A stretch of 64,000 nt of DNA, taken from contig PLHW01000030.1 in assembly GCA_003139095.1 (NCBI GenBank), positions 513 to 64,512 of the forward strand. The letters are read 5' to 3'. A program made the translations under genes and the position numbers. Below the pieces are notes generated by a model. It did no database searches. It had not been told where the DNA came from and was given only the letters and a program-made list of their open reading frames with translations. Shown in pieces: positions 28,506-36,598 of this stretch. How positions within the stretch are numbered: the stretch's first letter is position 1; every line of letters begins with the position of its first letter. The DNA is from Acidobacteriaceae bacterium. Lineage in GTDB: Bacteria > Acidobacteriota > Terriglobia > Terriglobales > Acidobacteriaceae.

Positions 28506-29543
28506 ATGAAACGAAAGGTCTTAATCTCCGCAATTTTGCTCGGGGCCGTGATCACGGTCTCGGCCCAGGTCTCGTCCCACGCGCCCACTGCGGTGGCGTC
28601 GGCTGCGTCAGCGCCAACACCTTCCGCGCAAAGTTCCCCACTGGTGGTGACGGATAAGCCGGTGGCGCGGGTGAATGGCGCGGTGCTGACCGACCGGGAT
28701 CTGCTGCGGGAGATGTTTTCCATTTTCCCTTACGCCCGCCAGCACAATGGCTTTCCGAAGGGACAAGAGGCCGCGATCCGGCAAGGCGCGCTGGAGATGA
28801 TCATATTCGAGGAGTTGGTTTACCAGGAGGCGGGACGGCGCAAGCTGACGATACCGGCCGCCAAGATTAACCAGGCGGAGGCGGAGTACAAAAAGCAGTT
28901 CCACAGCCCGGATGAATACGACGCATATTTGAAGTCGGAGATGGGCGGCTCGGAGCAGAAGCTGCGGGAGACGATCAAGCGGTCGCTGCTGATCGACCAA
29001 GTCTTGAAGACCGATGTGGAGGCGAAGTCCGCGGTGACGGCGGCCGAGGTGCAGGCGTTTTATATGAAGAACGCGGCGAAATATGCGCAGCCGGAGATGT
29101 ACAGTTTCCAGAGCATTTCGGTGGTGCCGCCGCTGAAGCCGACGGCGGAGCAGGCGAAGCAAGCGAAAAAGGCCGCCGACGAGGCGCTGCAAAAGGCCAA
29201 AGCCACCAAGAGCTACGAGGATTTCGGTTTGCTCGCCGAGGCAGTTTCGCAGGACGATTTCCGGGTAAATATGGGCGACCACAAAGCGGTGGAGAAGGAC
29301 AAATTGCCGCCGCAGATCGTGAAGGCGTTTCAGGGAATGCAGGCGGGGCAGGTGAGCGGGCTGATCCAGATCGAATCGGCATACACGATTGTGCGGCTGA
29401 ACGCGCATAATCCGGCGCGCAAGCAGCCCCTGGCGGAAGTGAAAAACCAGTTGAAGGACGAGTTGCAGAAAGAGAAATACGAAAAGCTGCGGTCAGGGCT
29501 GGCCAAGCAGCTTCGGGCCAAGGCGAAAGTTGAAGTGGGATAG
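28506..29543 (+). CDS. SurA/PpiC-type peptidyl-prolyl cis-trans isomerase, exported
   Basis: This is a 345-residue protein. The signal peptide is MKRKVLISAILLGAVITVSAQ. A SurA-like N-terminal helical domain follows (VARVNGAVLTDRDLLREM; IFEELVYQEAGRRKL). A parvulin domain comes next, at about residues 200-305 (SFQSISVV, GLLAEAVSQDDFRVNMGD, LPPQIVKAFQGMQAGQVSG), and the end is basic and coiled. It should act as a periplasmic folding chaperone. Its place between the tetrahaem cytochromes and an outer-membrane barrel suggests these as clients. The start at 28506 has GAGG six bases upstream; the longer frame to 28425 is not needed. Confidence 0.88.
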   Translation: MKRKVLISAILLGAVITVSAQVSSHAPTAVASAASAPTPSAQSSPLVVTDKPVARVNGAVLTDRDLLREMFSIFPYARQHNGFPKGQEAAIRQGALEMIIFEELVYQEAGRRKLTIPAAKINQAEAEYKKQFHSPDEYDAYLKSEMGGSEQKLRETIKRSLLIDQVLKTDVEAKSAVTAAEVQAFYMKNAAKYAQPEMYSFQSISVVPPLKPTAEQAKQAKKAADEALQKAKATKSYEDFGLLAEAVSQDDFRVNMGDHKAVEKDKLPPQIVKAFQGMQAGQVSGLIQIESAYTIVRLNAHNPARKQPLAEVKNQLKDELQKEKYEKLRSGLAKQLRAKAKVEVG

Positions 29544-29688
29544 GAAATTGAGCCGTTGAGTCATTTAGACATTGAGTGATTGAGTCATTGAGCGATTGAA
29601 AACCCAAGCTTGCGCCGGACGAAACTTAGGCTGCGGGCTTGGGTTTTTCAATGATTAAATGACTCAATGACTGACTGACTAAATTTCC
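29543..29688. repeat. palindromic gtcattgag/ctcaatgac repeat element, copy 2
   Basis: It begins GGAAATT and ends AATTTCC. The left arm is iterated tgagtcatt(tag/gag) units, the right arm is their complement (caatgattaaatgactcaat). The centre AAAACCCAAGC...GCTTGGGTTTTT is a terminator-like stem. It occupies the gap after the isomerase stop and probably ends that transcript. Confidence 0.8.
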
Positions 29689-29736
29689 CATTGCGGGTTT
29701 CTTCTCGTTCTCCGCGTGATATTCCGCACTGGGGCG

Positions 29737-29751
29737 TGTGATTGGGTCACA
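29737..29751. promoter_or_regulatory. CRP/FNR-like palindrome with 5-base spacer upstream of barrel gene
   Basis: TGTGA-ttggg-TCACA has both perfect halves but a spacer of five rather than six bases. A TATATT hexamer at 29795 would place it near -62. The spacing makes it doubtful for CRP/FNR, but it resembles the sites at 22413 and 47173. Confidence 0.4.
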
Positions 29752-29881
29752 TTGGGCTGTGAGGTCGGCTTAAGTCATTGAAAACAATTGGCGTTATATT
29801 TCTCGGTTCCTCGGCATTTGGCATGGTTTGTGCCTTCTATTTAGTAAGTCTTATCACGGTTGGGGATGTTCGCAGGAAGGC

Positions 29882-31762
29882 ATGGGTCTTGTGGGTGTGG
29901 CGAAACGCATCGTCGGGGTGGGGGCAGCCGGAATTGGGGTGCTGATCAGGCTGCTGTTGCTTGTAGGGACCTCCCAGATTGCGGTTGGTCAGGTTGCGCC
30001 TTCGGCGCTGAACATTGGGGAAAATACCAAACTGAACGCGGGCGGCATGTTCACCTTCGGCTACGCCGGCGATTATGGCGACGCGATTCCTTCCAGCCAC
30101 GGCCTGACGTGGGGGCTGGATGGGAAGATGAGCGGGTACTATTACAACCCGAATTTCATCTCTTTCTCGGCCACTCCCTATTACAACCAGTCGCGCTCGG
30201 ATTCGAGCTACCAGTCGTTGACCGGGGCCAGCGGGATCGACGGCACGGCGAACTTTTTCTCGGGAAGCAATTTTCCGGGATCGGTGAGCTACCGGTACGA
30301 CCGGAACACGAGCGGAACGTTGGGACTGGTGGGGCAGCCGAACTTCACGACGATCGGGACGGGCAAGGGGTTCGCGGTCAACTGGAGCGCGCTGCTGCCG
30401 AATTGGCCCACGTTGTCAGTGGGATATTCGCAAGGGAGCGGGAGCGGGAATATCTACGGGACGAGCGAGGAGACGAGTTCGAGCAATAAACTGTTCAACG
30501 TTCATTCGAACTATCAGATCGTTGGGTTCCGGCTGAATGCGTTTTTCACGCGCAACACCATGAACTCGCTGTATCCGGAGTTTCTGACCGGGCAGGGAGA
30601 GTCGGTCGAGGACTCGACGGGACAGAACATCGGCTTTGGAGCACAGCACAGCCTGCCGATACACGGCTCGTTTTACGCGACCTTCAACCGCGCCTCCGCC
30701 GACAGCAGTTACGGGGGAACAAACCAGAGCGCGAACACTTCGAGCTATACCGACGATAGTGAAAGCGCCGGGGCGAGCTTCCATCCGACCAAGAAGTGGG
30801 GATTCAATGTGGCCGAGAACTACACCAGCGACCTGAGCGGGTACCTGACACAGAGCCTGGGTCTGACGGGCGGAGTGCAGCCGGTCAACCTGGGATCGGG
30901 GTCGCATTCGACGACTTTTGGCGGAGGCACGAGTTATCAGTTTACGAATCTGCTCACGGGGACGGCGCAGGCAACGCACTACGATCAGTTTTATTTTGGG
31001 CAGAGTTACACGGGAACGTTTGTGAGCGGGACAGTGAATTACGCGAAGCGGCTGCTGGATATGTTCAGCTTCTCGGGAACGGTGCTGGACGCGAGCAATG
31101 GCAAGGACACGAACGCGATTGGGTTCATCGGGAATGTGAATTACTCGCATCGGATCAAGGGATGGCAGACGGCCGGGCAATTCAGTTATGCGCAGAATGT
31201 GCAGACGCTGCTGGTGACGTATACGACATCGTATTACAGCTACAGCGCGAACCTGCGGCGCCGGATTCGTCCGGGATGGCAGTGGACGGGCGCGTTTAAT
31301 GGAACGCACAGCGGGCTGACGAATTATTCCGGAACGACGAGCCACGGCGAAGGATACTCGACCTCGCTGGGGTCGCGGGTGTTTACACTGACGGGGACGT
31401 ATTCGAAGTCGGTGGGGCTCTCGCTGCTGGGCGGAGGGACGCTGCAAGGACTGCCGCCGACGCCCGGGGTGACGGATTTTGTGACGTTCAGCGGAGATAG
31501 TTATGGGGGCGGCTTCTCGGTGCAGCCGCTGCGGCGGATGGTGCTTTCGGGGAGTTACAGCCGGTCGCTCAGCAACACGATAGCCCAGACGCTCTCCCAC
31601 AACGACACGGAGGTTTATAACGCGCAGTTGCAGTACCATTTGAGGAGGATCGGACTCCAGGCGGGGTACACGCGCTTTTCGCAGGGGATCAGCGCGCTGG
31701 GAACGCCGCAGAGCACGACGTCATACTTTGTTGGATTCTCTCGATGGTTCGACTTTTTCTAG
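29882..31762 (+). CDS. outer-membrane beta-barrel protein, probable porin of an electron-transfer conduit
   Basis: This is a 626-residue exported protein. After a signal peptide (GVLIRLLLLVGTSQIAVGQ) the sequence is rich in Ser/Gly/Thr/Tyr with alternating hydrophobic strands and no long hydrophobic helix. It ends in an aromatic Phe (SRWFDFF), as outer-membrane proteins recognised by the Bam machinery do. I recognise no named family; it lacks the N-terminal CXXC of MtrB. Its size and neighbours (multiheme cytochromes, prolyl isomerase, NHL propeller) make a PioB/OmbB/MtrB-like porin role plausible. AGGAAGG precedes the ATG at 29882. The NHL gene starts 29 bases after it. Confidence 0.72.
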   Translation: MGLVGVAKRIVGVGAAGIGVLIRLLLLVGTSQIAVGQVAPSALNIGENTKLNAGGMFTFGYAGDYGDAIPSSHGLTWGLDGKMSGYYYNPNFISFSATPYYNQSRSDSSYQSLTGASGIDGTANFFSGSNFPGSVSYRYDRNTSGTLGLVGQPNFTTIGTGKGFAVNWSALLPNWPTLSVGYSQGSGSGNIYGTSEETSSSNKLFNVHSNYQIVGFRLNAFFTRNTMNSLYPEFLTGQGESVEDSTGQNIGFGAQHSLPIHGSFYATFNRASADSSYGGTNQSANTSSYTDDSESAGASFHPTKKWGFNVAENYTSDLSGYLTQSLGLTGGVQPVNLGSGSHSTTFGGGTSYQFTNLLTGTAQATHYDQFYFGQSYTGTFVSGTVNYAKRLLDMFSFSGTVLDASNGKDTNAIGFIGNVNYSHRIKGWQTAGQFSYAQNVQTLLVTYTTSYYSYSANLRRRIRPGWQWTGAFNGTHSGLTNYSGTTSHGEGYSTSLGSRVFTLTGTYSKSVGLSLLGGGTLQGLPPTPGVTDFVTFSGDSYGGGFSVQPLRRMVLSGSYSRSLSNTIAQTLSHNDTEVYNAQLQYHLRRIGLQAGYTRFSQGISALGTPQSTTSYFVGFSRWFDFF

Positions 31763-31791
31763 AAGCGAATTCCGATACAGCTGAGGGTGGA

Positions 31792-32967
31792 ATGGCCGGG
31801 GAGGCGACAGTCAGAACGCTGCACGCACGGCGGAGGAGAGGCTCGCGTGCGCGCGCATGGATGCTCGTCGCCACCGCGCTCCTGTGGATGGGCGTAGGCA
31901 TAGCGTGGGGATCGTCGAAGCGCGCGAAGGAGACGCTGGGGGCGCTGGCGCCGCCGGATTTGCTGATGGATGGCGGCCGAAAACTGACGTGGGAGAAGAG
32001 CTTCAGCCTGGAGCGGGAAGTCAAGCCGAAGCGAAGTTTTTGGACGCGGGTGGTGGACGTGATCGCGGGAGAGCCGGATTTTCATTATCTGGTCAGTCCG
32101 TACAGCGTGGTGACGGATTCGCGGGGACGGATCATTGTGAGCGACACGGCGGCGGTGGGGGTTCACATATTCGATTTTCAGGCGCAGAAATATAAATTTC
32201 TGACGCGGCGTGATGCGGGGAAGGATCCGATGGTCGCGCCGCAGTGCGTGACCGTGGATGCGCAGGACAATATTTATGTGACGGACTCGCAGACGGGGAA
32301 GATTTTTGTGTTTGACGCGAACGGAAAATACCGGCGGGTGATCGGGAGCTTGAAAGGCGGCGAGGGATATTTCAAGCGGCCGACGGGCATCGCGGTGGAC
32401 GCGGCGGCCGGGCGGATCTATGTGACGGACACGCTGCGCAACAAGATTTACATGATGGACATGCAGGGCAGCGTGTTGCAGGTCATCGGGAAGGCGGGGA
32501 CGGGGGACGGGGAATTTAATTTTCCGACCGAGCTGCGGCTGAACGGGCAGGACCTGGTGGTGGTCGACGCCATGAATTTCCGCGTGCAGGTGCTGGACCG
32601 CAGCGGCAAGTTCGAATACGCGATCGGCAAGATTGGCGATGGCGCGGGATGGATCTTCCGGCCGAAGGGGATTGGATTCGATTCCGAAGGCCACCTGTAC
32701 GTGGTCGATGGGCAGTGGGGGATCGTGCAGGTATTCGATCACGAGGGGCGCCTGCTGTATTACTTTGGCGGGCGCGGCACCGGCAACGGACAGTTTCAAC
32801 TGCCGGCGGGATTGCAGATCGACAATCATGACCGCATTTATGTAGTGGACTCATTCAACCGCCGGGTACAGATTTTTCATTATTACGGGGTGGGGCCGGA
32901 CGCGAGGCCCGACACGAGGCCGGACGCGAGGCCCGACGCGGAGCCCGACACGAGGAAAGACCCATGA
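31792..32967 (+). CDS. exported NHL-repeat beta-propeller protein 2, repetitive tail
   Basis: This is a 391-residue protein. An Arg-rich n-region precedes a hydrophobic signal/anchor (AWMLVATALLWMGVGIAWG). Six NHL-type blades follow, e.g. VTVDAQDNIYVTDSQTGKIF, GIAVDAAAGRIYVTDTLRNK and GLQIDNHDRIYVVDSFNRRV. The C-terminus is a short tandem repeat of DARPDTRP-type units that also reads as an iterated DNA repeat (cgaggcccgacacgaggcc). GAGGGTGG lies before the ATG at 31792. It is coupled to the 12-haem gene by an ATGA overlap. It is a likely partner or maturation factor of the neighbouring cytochromes. Confidence 0.87.
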   Translation: MAGEATVRTLHARRRRGSRARAWMLVATALLWMGVGIAWGSSKRAKETLGALAPPDLLMDGGRKLTWEKSFSLEREVKPKRSFWTRVVDVIAGEPDFHYLVSPYSVVTDSRGRIIVSDTAAVGVHIFDFQAQKYKFLTRRDAGKDPMVAPQCVTVDAQDNIYVTDSQTGKIFVFDANGKYRRVIGSLKGGEGYFKRPTGIAVDAAAGRIYVTDTLRNKIYMMDMQGSVLQVIGKAGTGDGEFNFPTELRLNGQDLVVVDAMNFRVQVLDRSGKFEYAIGKIGDGAGWIFRPKGIGFDSEGHLYVVDGQWGIVQVFDHEGRLLYYFGGRGTGNGQFQLPAGLQIDNHDRIYVVDSFNRRVQIFHYYGVGPDARPDTRPDARPDAEPDTRKDP

Positions 32968-34925
32968 GGCGCATCCAGCAGACCCAGGCTCTTTGCATCG
33001 CAACGGCCGTGCGGCTGATGACCGCAGTGTTGATGGCTGCCCTGACGGTGGGCGCGATGTATGCGCAGCAGCCGCCGGCGGACGTGCTGGGAATGCACAA
33101 TCTGACGCAGGCGAGCGGAGCGTCGGTTTATTCGCAGGGTAGTCTGGGCTGTACCTTCTGCCATGCGCCACACAGCGGGCTGGGCGGGATATCTCCGCTC
33201 TGGAACCAGAAATATTCGAACGCGTCGTACACAACGTACAACAGCACTACGTATGTAGAGCAGGGGAATCCGAAGCCAACGCTGGGAATTACGAGCAGCT
33301 TGTGTTTGAGCTGTCACGACGGCACGGTCGGCGTGGGGCAGTCGCAGGCCTACGGGCCTCTGCCCGTGGTGGGCTCGATGAACGGGATGGATTCGTTTGG
33401 AACGACGCTGACGGGATCGCATCCCTTCAGCCTGGTGCTGCCGATGAAGGATGCGCCGAACCTAGTGGCAACGCTGGTATCGCAGTGCAAGACGGCCGAT
33501 CCGACTGGAGCCGTGAAGCTGATCAACTGCAATATCGAATGCACGAGCTGCCATAGCCCCCATGTCCAGGGGATCGACCAGATTGCCCAGATGTTCCTCG
33601 TCCGGGACAGCTCGAATGCGCAGATGTGCTCGGCGTGCCACGATCCGAACCGGGTCGTGCAGGGACAGATCAACCCGCTGGCAGGATTTGCGAACAGCAT
33701 TCACCAGACCGCGACCAACGCGGTTTCGCCCAGCGCGCACGTGGGCCCGTACGCAACCGTGGCGGTCAATGCGTGCGAATCCTGCCACATGAACCACGAC
33801 TCCGTGGCGCCCGCGCGATTGCTGCGGCCGGCCACCCCGGCAGCAACGGGCTACGATTCGGTGACGCAGAGTTGCATGACCTGCCACGAGGGCGGTACCT
33901 ACCTCTCGCCGCAGCCGCTCAACATCATGGCCGAACTGGCCAAGACGAGCCACCCGCTGCCCTCGGGCAACAATTTTCATGACGCGGCCGAGGCCCCGCT
34001 GCTCAACAATAACCGTCACGCCACCTGTGTCGACTGCCACGATGCTCACGCCGGAAATCCCGAAGTGCAATTCACGCAGCCCCCGGCCATCCGCCCGCCC
34101 CAGCAGGGCGCCACCGGCATCAGCGCGCTCGACGGCGTGACCCCGATCATTCCTGCGGTCAACCAGTATGAAACCTGCCTGCGCTGCCACGGAACCAGCA
34201 CCGGCAAACAGCGGCTGCTGATCTACGGCTATGCGCCCATCCGGGTAGTTTCGGCGCCCGATCCGCTGAATGTGATTCCGGAGTTTGCGCCGACCGCGAC
34301 CTCCAGCCATCCGGTGACGCATACGAGCCAGTCGCCGCTGCCGGAGCCGAGCCTGCTCACCAACATGCTCACGTTGACGGGACAGGCATCGGGACGTCTG
34401 GTGGGGAACCAGATTTTCTGCATGGATTGCCACAACAGCGATGACGACCGGGAATTCGGCGGGACGGGGCCGAACGGTCCGCACGGTTCGGTGAACATGC
34501 ACTTGCTCGAGCGCAATTACCAGTTCAGCCAGGCGGCCCTCCCCGGCGGAACCGTGACCAACCTGTTTCCAAATCCCGACACCAGCCCGGCGGGGCCCTA
34601 TTCGATGTGCGCCAAGTGCCACAGCCTGACCTCGATTTTCAACAACCAGAGCTTCAACCAGCACAACCTGCATTCCTACCAGTACGGATTTACTTGCTCG
34701 GTGTGCCACACCGCGCATGGCATGGGAGCGACCTCTCCCTACATTACGGGAGAGCAACTGGTGAATTTCGACGCCAATGTCGTGGGACTGAACAATGGAG
34801 CCCCGATCGCGTATAACCACGCCACCAATACCTGCACCCTGCAATGCCACAACTACGACCACAACGCAGATGGCAGCGTGACACCCGCGACAGGACAGGG
34901 CCTGAAAAAGAAGCCAGGAAAATGA
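32964..34925 (+). CDS. 12-haem c-type cytochrome (11 CXXCH + 1 CX3CH)
   Basis: This is a 653-residue exported multiheme cytochrome. The signal peptide lies within the first 33 residues (LMTAVLMAALTVGAMYA). Motifs in order are CTFCH, CLSCH, CTSCH, CSACH, CESCH, CMTCH, CVDCH, CLRCH, CMDCH, CAKCH, CSVCH, and finally CTLQCH, a non-standard CX3CH. Several are followed by APH/SPH/DAH distal-ligand candidates. The N-terminal part (GCTFCHAPHSG, CLSCHDG) resembles the tetrahaem paralogues, suggesting common ancestry. ATG overlaps the NHL stop (ATGA) and its own stop overlaps the next gene's ATG, so it is the centre of a tight operon. Confidence 0.93.
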   Translation: MRRIQQTQALCIATAVRLMTAVLMAALTVGAMYAQQPPADVLGMHNLTQASGASVYSQGSLGCTFCHAPHSGLGGISPLWNQKYSNASYTTYNSTTYVEQGNPKPTLGITSSLCLSCHDGTVGVGQSQAYGPLPVVGSMNGMDSFGTTLTGSHPFSLVLPMKDAPNLVATLVSQCKTADPTGAVKLINCNIECTSCHSPHVQGIDQIAQMFLVRDSSNAQMCSACHDPNRVVQGQINPLAGFANSIHQTATNAVSPSAHVGPYATVAVNACESCHMNHDSVAPARLLRPATPAATGYDSVTQSCMTCHEGGTYLSPQPLNIMAELAKTSHPLPSGNNFHDAAEAPLLNNNRHATCVDCHDAHAGNPEVQFTQPPAIRPPQQGATGISALDGVTPIIPAVNQYETCLRCHGTSTGKQRLLIYGYAPIRVVSAPDPLNVIPEFAPTATSSHPVTHTSQSPLPEPSLLTNMLTLTGQASGRLVGNQIFCMDCHNSDDDREFGGTGPNGPHGSVNMHLLERNYQFSQAALPGGTVTNLFPNPDTSPAGPYSMCAKCHSLTSIFNNQSFNQHNLHSYQYGFTCSVCHTAHGMGATSPYITGEQLVNFDANVVGLNNGAPIAYNHATNTCTLQCHNYDHNADGSVTPATGQGLKKKPGK

Positions 34926-36457
34926 ACGTGCAAGATCGCCGGGTACAAGCGGTGCAGGTGGGAGCGCTGGCGCTGCTGTTTGCGGCGTTTCCGCTGCTGG
35001 AGGCGGTGCAATGCCGCTCGCTCAGCAGCCTCACGAACTCCGATATTTGGTGGCATTTGAGCACGGGCCTCTGGATGCTCCAGCACCACGCGCTGCCCCA
35101 CACCGGAATTTTTTCGCAGGCGGCGGAGCGCCCGTGGATCGCCGCCAGTTGGCTGTTCGATCTGAAGCTGGCAATTTACTACCGGCTGCTCGGGCTGCGC
35201 GCGATTCCGATGTGCGCCATGTTTTTTAAGGCTGGGCTGGGAGTTGTGACATTTTTGCTCGCGGGCGGCCGCCGCGGAAATTTTTGGGGTGCGGTCGCAA
35301 TTTCGGTGATTGCGCAGTATGTGCTCGGCGGCCTGCCCGCGACGGCGCTCTATGGTTCCGTCATCTTCCTTGGTGTCGAGCTGCTGTTGTTGCTGGAGAG
35401 CCGGCAGCACGCCCAGATGCTGTGGTGGCTGGCGCCTTTGTTCCTCGTGTGGGCCAATGTCGATGTGAATTTTGTCTACGGCCTGGGGGCGCTGGTGCTG
35501 TTTGTGTTCGCCGAGGTCGTCTCCGCAGCGCTTCAATCCGCAAGTACCGGCGCAGGCTTTACCGCAGCCCTCACGCGCTCCGCCACTCAAAAGAAGCGTG
35601 CATTCCTGGCGGGCGCTCTTTGCTTTGTGGCCACGCTGTTTACGCCGTATTTCTATCGTCCTTACCAGGTGTTTTTTGCCACTGCGTGGAACGGCGCGAA
35701 TGCGTATTTGCCGGATCACAAGGCGCTCGGATTCCGCCAGCCGCAGGATTACGTTTTGCTGCTCTTTGTGATGGCGGCGTTTCTGGCCCTGGGGCTTCGG
35801 CGCTCGCGAAATTTATTTTTGATTGCCGCGCTGGCGGCCGGCGCGGGGCTTTCGTTTTACTCGCAGCACGACGCCTGGCTGGTTACCCTGGCGGCCGTAG
35901 CAGTCATGGGTGAGACGCTGGCCGGGGCAGTGCATCCGGCCGAGGCGCGAGATGCAGAGACTCGAGATGAAGCAGAGACTCGGGATAAAAAAGATGCGAG
36001 CGCGAAGTACCCGGCCGGCGGTCGCACCATTTGGATTGCGGCCGCTTTGACGGCGGTGGCGCTCGTGGCCGCCGCCGCGGCGCTGGTTCCGCGCTCTGGC
36101 CGCCTGATGACGAAGGTCGCGGAGAGCTATCCCGTGGCAGCCGCCGACTCGATTCGCTCGCATCGGATGGCGCAACCAATTTTTAATGCCTTCGAGTGGG
36201 GCGGCTTTCTAACCTGGTATCTGCCCGAGTTTCCGGTGGCCATTGACGGGCGGGTCGATCTCTACGGAGACGATTTCATCATTGAATATTCGAAGGTGAT
36301 GAATGCCGATGTAAGATACACGGAGTTTCCGGCGCTGGCGGGGGCGCAGACAATAGTTTTGCCGCGGACGGCGATCATGGCGCAGGCGATGGCGACGGTG
36401 TCGGGGTATAAAGTGGCTTATCAGGACGATGTGGCCGTGGTAATCAGCCGCGAGTAG
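34922..36457 (+). CDS. polytopic membrane protein, probable GT-C-type, paralogue 1
   Basis: This is a 511-residue protein with ten or more membrane helices. The first periplasmic loop carries SDIWWHLSTGLWMLQHHALP, an acidic/aromatic signature shared with the gene at 39323 (SDIWWHLKVGDWIVEH). The final domain includes NAFEWGGFLTWYLPEFPVAI and DGRVDLYGDD, again shared. The layout is like GT-C glycosyltransferases, but I cannot name a family. The ATG overlaps the stop of the 12-haem gene (ATGA), so it belongs to that operon. An in-frame repetitive insert (DAETRDEAETRDKKDASAK) sits in a loop at about residue 340. Confidence 0.75.
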   Translation: MNVQDRRVQAVQVGALALLFAAFPLLEAVQCRSLSSLTNSDIWWHLSTGLWMLQHHALPHTGIFSQAAERPWIAASWLFDLKLAIYYRLLGLRAIPMCAMFFKAGLGVVTFLLAGGRRGNFWGAVAISVIAQYVLGGLPATALYGSVIFLGVELLLLLESRQHAQMLWWLAPLFLVWANVDVNFVYGLGALVLFVFAEVVSAALQSASTGAGFTAALTRSATQKKRAFLAGALCFVATLFTPYFYRPYQVFFATAWNGANAYLPDHKALGFRQPQDYVLLLFVMAAFLALGLRRSRNLFLIAALAAGAGLSFYSQHDAWLVTLAAVAVMGETLAGAVHPAEARDAETRDEAETRDKKDASAKYPAGGRTIWIAAALTAVALVAAAAALVPRSGRLMTKVAESYPVAAADSIRSHRMAQPIFNAFEWGGFLTWYLPEFPVAIDGRVDLYGDDFIIEYSKVMNADVRYTEFPALAGAQTIVLPRTAIMAQAMATVSGYKVAYQDDVAVVISRE

Positions 36458-36598
36458 TTGAACCATTGAAGCATTTAGCCATTGAATCATTTAGTCATTG
36501 AGTCATTGAAAACCCGTTGAGTTAATTTCGGCGCGGCAATAAGTTGACCTAAGATCTTCAATGACTAAATGATTAACTGACTAACTGATTAAATTCTT
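36458..36598. repeat. palindromic catttagtcattga repeat element, copy 3
   Basis: The left arm is gaatcatttagtcattgagt and the right arm is tcaatgactaaatgatta, so the whole gap folds back. The structure is like the element at 29543. It ends at the start codon of the next gene, which therefore has no visible ribosome-binding site. Confidence 0.8.
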
